Positions 30,326 through 37,994 of a DNA stretch of 41,775 nucleotides are shown piece after piece. Each line of letters starts with the position of its first letter. Within the stretch, counting starts at the first letter, position 1. The position numbers and the translations under genes are program-made. Below the pieces are notes generated by a model. It was not told the origin of the DNA. It worked only from the letters and a program-made list of their open reading frames with translations, and ran no database searches. Source of the stretch: Methanobacteriota archaeon (GTDB lineage: Archaea > Thermoplasmatota > Poseidoniia > Poseidoniales > Poseidoniaceae); NCBI GenBank assembly GCA_002710015.1, contig PAOW01000017.1, forward strand, positions 1 to 41,775, in the 5' to 3' direction.

Positions 30326-33211
30326 CTAATCTTTGATTTCTTCTTTTAGTCCGGGGTCGAGATTTTTTGGTTCCTGTTTCCATTTGGCTTCTCCATCATC
30401 TGAGCCTGATGATTTAGAGGGGCTTGATTTGAGCATCATAGTTAGGCCTAGTAGGACAAATAATCCAGACGCAACCCAAAGGGACAAACCAACATAGTCA
30501 GCCCAGTGATCGAAATTTGTGAACCACGCAAGCATATCCTGGTTTGTAACAATTTGAGATTCCATAGTTTCAGCGGTTTCATCATCTAGAACTCCTGAGG
30601 TTTGTATCATGAAAACCTCCTGTAAATCTGTTTGCAGAGGAGGTTCCTGTTGTTCTGTTGTTGGTCTGCTATCAAGCCAAAATATGGATTCGGATTGTCC
30701 ACCTATTACAGCTCCACTAATTTTCTCAGCCTTCATCTCTACTTCGCTTCCAAAGTATACGGGTAATACTCCCGGAACAGCATCTAGTAATTCTCCGCTA
30801 TTCACGAGCTTTGCTTGGATTGATCTACTTAGAGGGTCCATAGATGCAGTGCAGTAATCAACTGGTATTCCCTTTAATTTTGTTTCAGAAATGCAATTAA
30901 TTTCCGCTACACCGTAGCCTGATAGGTCCACTAGGTCGCCCTCGCCAGTCAGGAAACCACCGGTTGTCTCACTTTGCTTTTCAGCGGGAATTAATCCATA
31001 CGTGTTATCTTCTTTTGTATCGTTTCTCCAACTGACATAATCAGTGTCTCCAACTTGAATGGTTTCAGCCTTGTCGCATGTATCAGTTTCTCCTGTGCAA
31101 ATAGTGATTTTTATTGGATCCCCTGTAGATTTCCCTCCTTCCACATATGCTGCTGACCCGTAAAATGTTTCATTCGCTTCTAAGCTTGTCCAACCCTCTG
31201 TCATATTTTCGTGATCACCAGTAGCAAGGTATGCGTTTACGGGGTCATGCCAGCCAAGCAACCAGTTGTTCATAGGCTGAGTGAGGTATTCGGAAGTTCC
31301 AAATGAATCAATTAGGAATTCTGGGATGAAATTTTTGAATATTATTTCCATCATCAATAACCTTGCAGCCCCAGCAGCCTCAATATCGATATCGTAAATG
31401 TCGGCAATAGTTTGGTTGTTCCATTCTTTCGCCTCAGCAGTATTACTGTTGGTGTAGTTTATTGGCAGACTGAGTCCACTTAGTTCACCATACAAGAACA
31501 TAGTTGCGCCTTTGCTGGTAGTCAATCCCCATTCTCCAAACAACATTTTTGCACTTTGATTTTGTGTTAGATTTATTGGGTCAGCTCCAGGGAATCCATA
31601 CTTGTTAGTTCCCCAATTACCACCTAAATTTAATGAGTATTCCATGTAACTTTCATCAATTGGATTTATTGACCCAAAGGTTTGATTGACAAATTCAGAG
31701 GCGGTGATATATCCTTCTCCTCCAACTAAAATAAGGGGTAAGGATTCTGCGTCATTAGCCCACTTTGAACAAAATTGACGTAATTTCGCAAACTGATATG
31801 ATGTAATATTGAAGGTTTCTATTGCGGTATCTTGGTCCATGTCGAGGAATTCAGATAATCCGAAAGATGTTCCAGATTCACTTACGGCTAGGATACCCAT
31901 CGGCTCATCACTGCCGTTACCCATCATCAATACTGATTGGGCTACTTCATCGTCGATTTCCAAACCAAATAGCCTTTCGAATCTCTCTGATAACGTGACA
32001 TTATCTTCTGAAATATTAGTTTTATAATCATCATTTCCTGCACCATAGTCAAGCATCAATTTTCCTAAACCACCATACAATGTCCAATCCCGTGACAGCG
32101 TAATGTTATGGTCTGTTGGGTGAGCAAACTTCCACAGTTCGGCTCTTTCTAGTGTGACTGAATCATCTGGATTGTCAATCATCTCTTGAAGAGTACTCGG
32201 TTCTCCCATAGCAGCATAAACCAAAGGCCCCATGTAGTTGATGAAAGATAGACTTTCGTTACTAGGTCCAACCGCATTGTAGAAAGCATATTCTAGATCA
32301 ATAGTCGATACAAAGCTCGAAGATTCGTTGTCCTCGATACCATTTGAATTCAAGTCTCCAACAAGTTCGCCAGCACTGTTGTAATACCAGTATTCGTCTT
32401 CCTCTAGAACTCCATCACCGTCATCATTCCAAACACCATCAACCCACTTAGGTTCAACGAACCCTTCTCCTAAGAATGTTTTAGAAGCATCATCTAAGAA
32501 CGCATCGCCATATGCTTCATCAAACGCCTCAAACATTCCGTCCAAAAAGTATGATTCAGCGCTGTTGTGTAGATTTGTATCTATAATGTTGGAACTACCT
32601 GCCCCCTCAACAGCGCTCAACTGTGTCATATGCTCATTATCAATTTCATCTGCAACCCCCATGGCTGCCGAAACCTGTTGTAGATAGATATCGATTATAC
32701 CAGATGAAAAACCTGTTTTTGTTATATCCATAATTGCATTTACGCCCGTTCCAGTAGCTCCAACAACTTGAGCATTGAATGCAATGTTCAATTGTGTAAT
32801 GTCTATATCACAGGGTACTGCTGTGTCTGGTGAGCAGGAATATGAGGTTGATTGTGTATATGTTAGCAATCCATTTTTGATATCATAATTGTCTACTTCC
32901 TTTTTCAAAGTGACATCATATGTAATCGGCCCTATTCTTTCATACTCGGGTGTGCTCTTATTGGATGTCACATCATCTAAATTTATGATATGCCAAGCGT
33001 AAAAATCTCTTTCACTAGTAGATTCTTTCCACTCATCATTTACTTCAGTACAGAGAATATTTTCACAAATATCATCTTTCACTTTTGTTTTTACAGCATC
33101 CTTTACAGCATCGGGAACTTCTCCTGTTGCATATGCGCCTAATCCAAAGTTTAACCCAACTAAAACTAAACCAGTGACTACTAAGATAGCATTGAGAGGT
33201 CTCACACCCAT
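30326..33211 (-). CDS. CD36/LIMP-2-like membrane receptor homologue (archaeal)
   Basis: A 961-residue protein with one helix at each end (about 7-27 and 907-927) and a large ectodomain between, the topology of the CD36/SR-B/LIMP-2 family. Near the N-terminus, 'DFYAWHIINLDDV' and 'ERIGPITYDV' (residues 69-81 and 91-100) occupy the places of the family's 'F.VFNVTNP.EV' and 'GPYVYR' motifs. Near the C-terminus, 'LKGIPV', 'SMDPLSRSIQAKL' and 'VFMIQTSGVLDDETAE' (866-881) resemble 'LKGIPVYRF', 'DIEPITGF...AKRL' and 'WLNESGTIDDE.A'. The cytoplasmic end is short and charged. It is about twice the family's usual length. The middle is not recognisable, apart from an EF-hand-like loop 'NDDGDGVLEEDE' at 262-273. 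Eukaryotic relatives bind lipids and move them through an ectodomain tunnel. The homology is inferred from memory of motifs and needs a profile search. Confidence 0.6.
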   Translation of the reverse strand: MGVRPLNAILVVTGLVLVGLNFGLGAYATGEVPDAVKDAVKTKVKDDICENILCTEVNDEWKESTSERDFYAWHIINLDDVTSNKSTPEYERIGPITYDVTLKKEVDNYDIKNGLLTYTQSTSYSCSPDTAVPCDIDITQLNIAFNAQVVGATGTGVNAIMDITKTGFSSGIIDIYLQQVSAAMGVADEIDNEHMTQLSAVEGAGSSNIIDTNLHNSAESYFLDGMFEAFDEAYGDAFLDDASKTFLGEGFVEPKWVDGVWNDDGDGVLEEDEYWYYNSAGELVGDLNSNGIEDNESSSFVSTIDLEYAFYNAVGPSNESLSFINYMGPLVYAAMGEPSTLQEMIDNPDDSVTLERAELWKFAHPTDHNITLSRDWTLYGGLGKLMLDYGAGNDDYKTNISEDNVTLSERFERLFGLEIDDEVAQSVLMMGNGSDEPMGILAVSESGTSFGLSEFLDMDQDTAIETFNITSYQFAKLRQFCSKWANDAESLPLILVGGEGYITASEFVNQTFGSINPIDESYMEYSLNLGGNWGTNKYGFPGADPINLTQNQSAKMLFGEWGLTTSKGATMFLYGELSGLSLPINYTNSNTAEAKEWNNQTIADIYDIDIEAAGAARLLMMEIIFKNFIPEFLIDSFGTSEYLTQPMNNWLLGWHDPVNAYLATGDHENMTEGWTSLEANETFYGSAAYVEGGKSTGDPIKITICTGETDTCDKAETIQVGDTDYVSWRNDTKEDNTYGLIPAEKQSETTGGFLTGEGDLVDLSGYGVAEINCISETKLKGIPVDYCTASMDPLSRSIQAKLVNSGELLDAVPGVLPVYFGSEVEMKAEKISGAVIGGQSESIFWLDSRPTTEQQEPPLQTDLQEVFMIQTSGVLDDETAETMESQIVTNQDMLAWFTNFDHWADYVGLSLWVASGLFVLLGLTMMLKSSPSKSSGSDDGEAKWKQEPKNLDPGLKEEIKD

Positions 33212-33264
33212 GATTGGGCCTGTTGTGTTTAAGAATTGAATCTTGTGATTAAAAATTCAATTTC

Positions 33265-34704
33265 TTATTCAGTTCCAGATATTGTACCGTCAGATTCCAA
33301 CCTGTAAAGACGGACTGTGCTTGTTGCACCCCTCATAGCCAGTGGTGAACCAGATATTGCGACGATTCTCTCACCCGATTTTACTACACCATCTTTGGCG
33401 AGTTTTTGTATTGCTTCTTGCATAGTTTGTGAACCTCTCTCATATTCCTTAATAATGACAGACTGGACACCGGGTAGCAAATTCATACGCCTCGCAGCTC
33501 GAATTCTGTCAGTGACTGCTGTGACTAGAACATCAGGGCGATATCCAGAAACCAGTCTGGGAGCATTTCCATGTCTTGTTGCTACCACAATGTGTTTTGC
33601 TCCAGACATTTTTGCCAATTCAACACCTGCGTGGGCAACAGCACGTGTTGCGCGGAATCGAGATGGTCCTCCAGGTATTAGTCCCGTTGAAGTTAACCCA
33701 TCCTCAGTTGCTTCAGCGATTTTTACCATAGTTTCAACAGATGCTATTGGATAGTTCCCAGACGCAGTTTCTCCAGATAGCATTACAGCAGTACCTCCAT
33801 GTCTAATCGCAGTAGATACGTCACTTACCTCTGCTCTAGTTGGTCTGGGAGCTAGAGTCATAGACTCGAGCATCTGTGTGGCAACGATCGCAACCATTCC
33901 TCGAGTTAATGCGGCATCGATGATTTGTTGTTGCGCAAGTGGGACTTGTTCCATCGGTATTTCAACACCTAAATCTCCTCTAGCGACCATAACGCCATCT
34001 GCAGCATCCAATATTGAATCTAGATTTTCTAATGCAGCAGGATGTTCAATTTTTGCGATGATAGGTGTATGCAATCCTGCTGACCTTATTGCATCCCTAG
34101 CAGGTTTGAGATCCTCAGCTGTTCTAACATAGGATACAGCAACCCAGTCAGCACCAGCCTTTATCGCGTGATCTAAGGCAAGCAAATCCCTCTCTCCAAC
34201 GGCAGGTAAATCCACCATTGTTCCTGGGACGTTTATTCCCTTTCTACTGGTTAATGTCCCTCCATCCTCAACAAGACAGTCGACAAATGAGGCTTTTTTA
34301 CCACCCGTTGAAATTACTGAGAGGCGTATGATTCCATCTGCTAACAGAATTTGGTCACCCTTGGTTAATTCTTGGGATAATCCATCATATTCAACTGGAA
34401 ATTCTTCACCCTCGTGAGTCTTTAAGCCACACAATAATCTGATATTATCTCCTGATCTCAAAACTCTTGAACCTTCAAATTTGCCTAACCGTAGTTTTGG
34501 ACCAGGCAAATCCGCTAGAATACAGGTTGTCCTATTTGCATTTTCTAAAGAACGTATTCTGTCATACAGTATGTCTTTTTCTTCTGGTTCTCCATGAGAA
34601 TAATTCAATCTGAATACGTTAACACCCGAGGAAAACATAGTTGCGAGAATTTCTTGATCCCATGATGAAGGGCCGATTGTAGCAACCACTCTTGTCCTTC
34701 TCAT
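33265..34704 (-). CDS. pyk: Pyruvate kinase
   Basis: A 479-residue enzyme that converts phosphoenolpyruvate and ADP to pyruvate and ATP, the last step of glycolysis. Seen in order are 'RTRVVATIGPSSWDQEIL', the substrate-binding 'VFRLNYSHG', 'LADLPGPKLRLG', 'IIAKIEHPAALENLDSIL' with the catalytic lysine and the metal-binding glutamate, 'DGVMVARGDLGVEIP', 'QMLESM' and 'GTAVMLSGETASGNYP'. These are followed by the C-terminal domain 'VVATRHGNAPRLVSGYRPD'. Length and motifs are normal. The usual allosteric or phosphate-binding details in the C domain cannot be judged. The gene stands alone 51 nt downstream of the YbjQ-type genes and 53 nt upstream of the CD36-like gene. An A/T-rich stretch about 25 nt before the ATG could be its own promoter. 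Confidence 0.96.
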   Translation of the reverse strand: MRRTRVVATIGPSSWDQEILATMFSSGVNVFRLNYSHGEPEEKDILYDRIRSLENANRTTCILADLPGPKLRLGKFEGSRVLRSGDNIRLLCGLKTHEGEEFPVEYDGLSQELTKGDQILLADGIIRLSVISTGGKKASFVDCLVEDGGTLTSRKGINVPGTMVDLPAVGERDLLALDHAIKAGADWVAVSYVRTAEDLKPARDAIRSAGLHTPIIAKIEHPAALENLDSILDAADGVMVARGDLGVEIPMEQVPLAQQQIIDAALTRGMVAIVATQMLESMTLAPRPTRAEVSDVSTAIRHGGTAVMLSGETASGNYPIASVETMVKIAEATEDGLTSTGLIPGGPSRFRATRAVAHAGVELAKMSGAKHIVVATRHGNAPRLVSGYRPDVLVTAVTDRIRAARRMNLLPGVQSVIIKEYERGSQTMQEAIQKLAKDGVVKSGERIVAISGSPLAMRGATSTVRLYRLESDGTISGTE

Positions 34705-34754
34705 GCTACGCCCGTTTCGTAATCTTTCAAAAAGAAGACGATATGTGGGTTTTA

Positions 34755-35273
34755 TTATTCACGAATTCCTGTGCCATATGCTAAGAATTCAAGCGTGCCG
34801 GATTTATTCATATTTTTGCCTTTGACTTTGTTCATAACCATTGAAGTTTCAACTCTTACATTGATTACTTCATCCCATCCCTCGCCAATTGCTTGTTCTC
34901 TGAGTCTCTGCATTACCTCACTACGGCCATAAGCAAGGACTTTGTCATAAGACTCGATCTTTCCTCCAAATATGGATCTGATTGTGCCAAGAAATAACTG
35001 CCACCATGACGGTGCAACAGTGATATTTGACATAACTAAACCGGCTTTTGATATCTTTCTATCAGGAACGGGTGTTGACAATGTGTGTAGGTTGTCCTTT
35101 CCTAGAGACTGCATCACATACTTTTCTCTTGAAAGAAGTTTTTTGTGGTTGCTTGCATGATGAAATCTTGCAAAAATCATAGAATAAATGAACGCTGTCA
35201 GTGGGAAAACAGTGAATACTACTAAGAGTATTAATATTAACACATAACCGATTAATTCTGCATCAAGTGCCAA
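34755..35273 (-). CDS. Membrane-anchored YbjQ-type (UPF0145) protein
   Basis: About 172 residues. One N-terminal membrane helix ('LIGYVLILILLVVFTVFPLTAF') is followed by a linker and a YbjQ/UPF0145 domain. Visible are 'SNITVAPSWWQLFLGTIRSIFGGKIESY' (in parts), 'SEVMQRLREQAIGEGWDEVINVRVET' and the closing 'LEFLAYGTGI', matching the shorter neighbour at 35278 and the YbjQ pattern. The domain forms beta-rich oligomers; a metal-binding role has been proposed but is not established. The start is uncertain. TTG 35273 has GGGTGAT just upstream, overlapping the previous stop, and I prefer it to TTG 35294, which would overlap that gene. It ends the pheS operon. Confidence 0.7.
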   Translation of the reverse strand: MALDAELIGYVLILILLVVFTVFPLTAFIYSMIFARFHHASNHKKLLSREKYVMQSLGKDNLHTLSTPVPDRKISKAGLVMSNITVAPSWWQLFLGTIRSIFGGKIESYDKVLAYGRSEVMQRLREQAIGEGWDEVINVRVETSMVMNKVKGKNMNKSGTLEFLAYGTGIRE

Positions 35274-35277
35274 ATAA

Positions 35278-35610
35278 TCACCCTTCTGTAACAATTACTC
35301 CAGTTCCATAAGCGAATAATTCAGCGGCTCCACCAGCAACGCTGCTTGTTGCAAATCTAACATTTACAACGGCGTTTGCGCCTCGTTGTGCAGCATCCAT
35401 CATCATTCTTCCAAGAGCTTCATTTCTAGCTTCCATCAATAACTCAGTATATGCTTTTAATTCTCCTCCGACTATATTTTTCAAACCAGCTAGAATGTCC
35501 TTACCTATGTGTTTTGCACGGACTGTTGAACCGGTTACTACACCTAGAGATTGGGTTATGGTAAATCCGGGGATTGTTTCAGTATTGGATGTCATTACGT
35601 TTTGCATCAT
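35278..35610 (-). CDS. YbjQ family (UPF0145) protein
   Basis: A 110-residue soluble protein fitting the YbjQ/UPF0145 family over its whole length. 'TITQSLGVVTGSTVRAKHIG' is the first strands, 'VGGELKAYTELLMEARNEAL' the central helix, 'AQRGANAVVNVRFATSSV' the second half, and 'ELFAYGTGVIV' the conserved end. Family members are small, widespread and of unproven function; crystal forms are pentamers. The start overlaps the upstream stop as ATGA (35607-35610), so it is translationally coupled to the membrane protein gene. ATG 35607 immediately inside is an alternative. A membrane-anchored copy of the same domain follows directly, so the two may co-assemble. Confidence 0.9.
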   Translation of the reverse strand: MMQNVMTSNTETIPGFTITQSLGVVTGSTVRAKHIGKDILAGLKNIVGGELKAYTELLMEARNEALGRMMMDAAQRGANAVVNVRFATSSVAGGAAELFAYGTGVIVTEG

Positions 35611-36266
35611 TCCTGTTCAAGGTTTGAAGTCAAATTAACATTTAGGTGAAAACCACTTTCCGGAATATCTCTGGTAGCATGATACATATTTGATACTACA
35701 ACTGCAATGGCAATGAAAAATATGCCACAACATCCTGATGAGAATACAGATGTTTTAGCAAGCCAAGAATAATCAGCACCTCCGGGGACACTCTCCATAT
35801 ATTGGGCGATTATATCAGATGAGATGTAAGCATTCAAAACATCTCCAATTAATTTTACAACTCCAAATGCAATCCCAAAATGCAGCATTTTCTTATCTTG
35901 CACCCAAAAAAATGCTATTGTTGGGATTCCAATGATTATAGAGAGCGCTGCGAATATCTGTGATATTTCTTTGACATTTGCTTCCTCAAATTCATCAATC
36001 ATCGATTGATATGATAGGAATTCATCCCATTCTTGTAGGGATCTATTGTATTCTGCTTGTTCCTCTGATGATGCATTCTGTTGGTAGTCTCCAGGTTCCT
36101 CAGGCTCATTACCGAAAGAATAGTGATTGATTCCTGCTACTCCAAAGTATTCCATGTAGAATATGTTCACAGCAGATCCTAGGACTATTAATCCAAATAA
36201 AATCGCCATTATTCTAGCCCACCAAGGGCTGTGGTCATTCATTGATTCAAGACCCATTTTACTCAC
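35607..36266 (-). CDS. Multi-helix membrane protein downstream of pheS
   Basis: A 219-residue protein with about four hydrophobic segments: 'IMAILFGLIVLGSAVNIFY', 'IFAALSIIIGIPTIAFFWV', 'FGIAFGVVKLIGDVLNAYI' and 'CCGIFFIAIAVVVSNMY'. Between the first two is an acidic, Gln/Glu-rich hydrophilic loop of about 60 residues containing 'NEPEEPGDYQQNASSEEQAE', probably outside the cell. I do not recognise the family. It starts with GTG 36266, overlapping the pheS stop as GTGA, or with ATG 36257. Its stop overlaps the YbjQ start. It therefore sits in a tightly coupled pheS-membrane protein-YbjQ-YbjQ operon. What a membrane protein does beside a tRNA synthetase is not evident. Confidence 0.65.
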   Translation of the reverse strand: MSKMGLESMNDHSPWWARIMAILFGLIVLGSAVNIFYMEYFGVAGINHYSFGNEPEEPGDYQQNASSEEQAEYNRSLQEWDEFLSYQSMIDEFEEANVKEISQIFAALSIIIGIPTIAFFWVQDKKMLHFGIAFGVVKLIGDVLNAYISSDIIAQYMESVPGGADYSWLAKTSVFSSGCCGIFFIAIAVVVSNMYHATRDIPESGFHLNVNLTSNLEQE

Positions 36267-37723
36267 AAAATTGGTTGATTTCTAAGCCACTCTAAATCTG
36301 AGATATACAATTGCCTAATGTCATCTAGTCCCAGAACTAACATTGCCAATCTTTCCAGACCCATACCCCATGCACATACAGGGTCTTTAATTCCCAGTGG
36401 CTCTGTAACCTCAGGTCTGAAAATCCCAGCTCCGCCTAATTCGAGCCATTTTCCTTTCCATTTGACCTCTACTTCTAATGATGGTTCTGTGTAAGGGAAA
36501 TATGCTGGTCTAACACGAACTTCTGGATATCCCATTTTCTCATAAAACGTTTTCAATGTAGAAACTAACATCCCTAGGTTGGCACCTGGTTCCATAATTA
36601 TCCCTTCAATTTGATGGAACTCAGGGAGATGTGTTCTATCAATACTTTCTTTTCGAAACACTCTATCTACTGCAAAGACTCTACACGGAGTTGTAGGGTT
36701 TTTTGCAAGATATTGTATTGTATTGACGGTTGTGTGCGTTCTAAGCAGCCCCCTTTGCGAGATATCTTCGCTAAAGTTACCACCCCAGCCTGAAGATTCA
36801 GTATCTCCTCCAGTTTCATGAATGTTTTTCCATTTACGCAATAATTGCTTGTCAAGATTAATTGTGTCTGGGTTGTCAAGATAAAATGTATCTTGCATTT
36901 CTCTTGCAGGGTGGTCTTGTGGAATGAATAGTGCATCCATGTTCCACCCGGCAGTTTGTACATAGTTATCTACGAGTTCTGAAAAACCCATTTCGAGAAA
37001 AATTGATCTTATCCTTTCAATCAACGCCTGCATTGGATGACTTCGGCCAGAAATCGGCATAGATGCCTCTAATTCGACATCGTAAGGTCTGAATTGTGCA
37101 TCCTTCCAATCGTCGCTTTGAAGCAATTCAGGAGTTATATCAGCAATTTGCTTAATCTCGATAAGGGCTTCAGATGGGACATTTTTACCATCGTGGGTTA
37201 TTTTCCAGGTTGTATGGATTAACTCAACAATTTCAATTAGATTTTTTCGAGCATTAAAATGTTCAACCAGTGGGTCCTCAAAGGATGGATTCTCTAGGAA
37301 TTTTGTTCGAAGTTCAATTTCGTTATCAATTGCTTTTACATCATCGAATTCAAATTGCCCGCCTGTGATAGAAACTCCCAATCCTTTCAACAACCCAATT
37401 CCTGGGCCAGACTCATATCTCTCAAAGGAATTAGAAATATCTTTCATTGATACACTAGGATTATCTTTGATGAAAGTCCAAATACGCTTTTCTAGTAATC
37501 CATTTTCCAGCGCCTTGAGACCTTCATCTCCCAAAATTACACTTTTTTTGCTGGTTTTACTAGTTTTAACAAGACCATGATTAGTAAGGCCATGTCCAGC
37601 AGAAACTGCGATTGCTTGGTCCTTCCATTCACACTTATCGAGAATTTCATCTAAAGTCCACTCACCGTGTCTTGTTTGTAAAGTACGGAGCATCCTACGC
37701 TCAGGATTTGTCAACTCCGCCAT
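36263..37723 (-). CDS. pheS: Phenylalanine-tRNA ligase alpha subunit
   Basis: A 486-residue class II aminoacyl-tRNA synthetase subunit that charges tRNA-Phe as an alpha2-beta2 enzyme. The N-terminal part carries winged-helix tRNA-binding domains ('NPERRMLRTLQTRHGEWTL' onward) as in archaeal and eukaryotic PheS. The catalytic part shows 'ISGRSHPMQALIERIRSIFLEMGF' in pieces, motif 2 'VFRKESIDRTHLPEFHQIEG', 'VRVRPAYFPYTEPSLEVEV' and motif 3 'GMGLERLAMLVLG'. ATG 37723 is preferred. A GTG at 37774 would add 17 residues that do not look like the family's start. It heads the minus-strand operon. pheT is not in the window. Confidence 0.96.
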   Translation of the reverse strand: MAELTNPERRMLRTLQTRHGEWTLDEILDKCEWKDQAIAVSAGHGLTNHGLVKTSKTSKKSVILGDEGLKALENGLLEKRIWTFIKDNPSVSMKDISNSFERYESGPGIGLLKGLGVSITGGQFEFDDVKAIDNEIELRTKFLENPSFEDPLVEHFNARKNLIEIVELIHTTWKITHDGKNVPSEALIEIKQIADITPELLQSDDWKDAQFRPYDVELEASMPISGRSHPMQALIERIRSIFLEMGFSELVDNYVQTAGWNMDALFIPQDHPAREMQDTFYLDNPDTINLDKQLLRKWKNIHETGGDTESSGWGGNFSEDISQRGLLRTHTTVNTIQYLAKNPTTPCRVFAVDRVFRKESIDRTHLPEFHQIEGIIMEPGANLGMLVSTLKTFYEKMGYPEVRVRPAYFPYTEPSLEVEVKWKGKWLELGGAGIFRPEVTEPLGIKDPVCAWGMGLERLAMLVLGLDDIRQLYISDLEWLRNQPIL

Positions 37724-37847
37724 GTAAATGCCTAGGTGAGATAGGTTTTGAATATCTTGTTTTTTTACTATCACCTAATGCCAAATAGATGGATACATTT
37801 AATCCTCAACATAGGCTAGGTTGAGAAATTCAGTCATAGAAAAGTGG

Positions 37848-37920
37848 AGCCAACGGAGGGACTCGAACCCCCGACCGTCGGATTACAAATCCGAAGCACT
37901 ACCAGCTGTGCTACGTTGGC
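37848..37920 (-). tRNA. tRNA-Thr (TGT)
   Basis: A full 73-nt cloverleaf on the minus strand: acceptor GCCAACG/CGTTGGC, D stem GCAC/GTGC, anticodon stem TCGGA/TCCGA with loop TTTGTAA, and T stem GGGGG/CCCTC around TTCGAGT. The discriminator is T, as expected for archaeal tRNA-Thr. CCA is encoded directly after it (37845-37847). No intron is present. Confidence 0.95.
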
Positions 37921-37962
37921 GACATGTGGACCCAATCTTTTTTGATTCTTGAAGTCGTCGGC

Positions 37963-37972
37963 AATACAATAT
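37963..37972 (+). promoter_or_regulatory. TATA-like element of the aminotransferase gene, leaderless spacing
   Basis: AATACAATAT is centred about 27 nt before ATG 37995 and no ribosome site is visible, which fits a leaderless mRNA. The 74-nt gap also has to hold the promoter of the divergent tRNA-Thr. Confidence 0.45.
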
Positions 37973-37994
37973 CCTTTAACATCCTGCGTTGACT

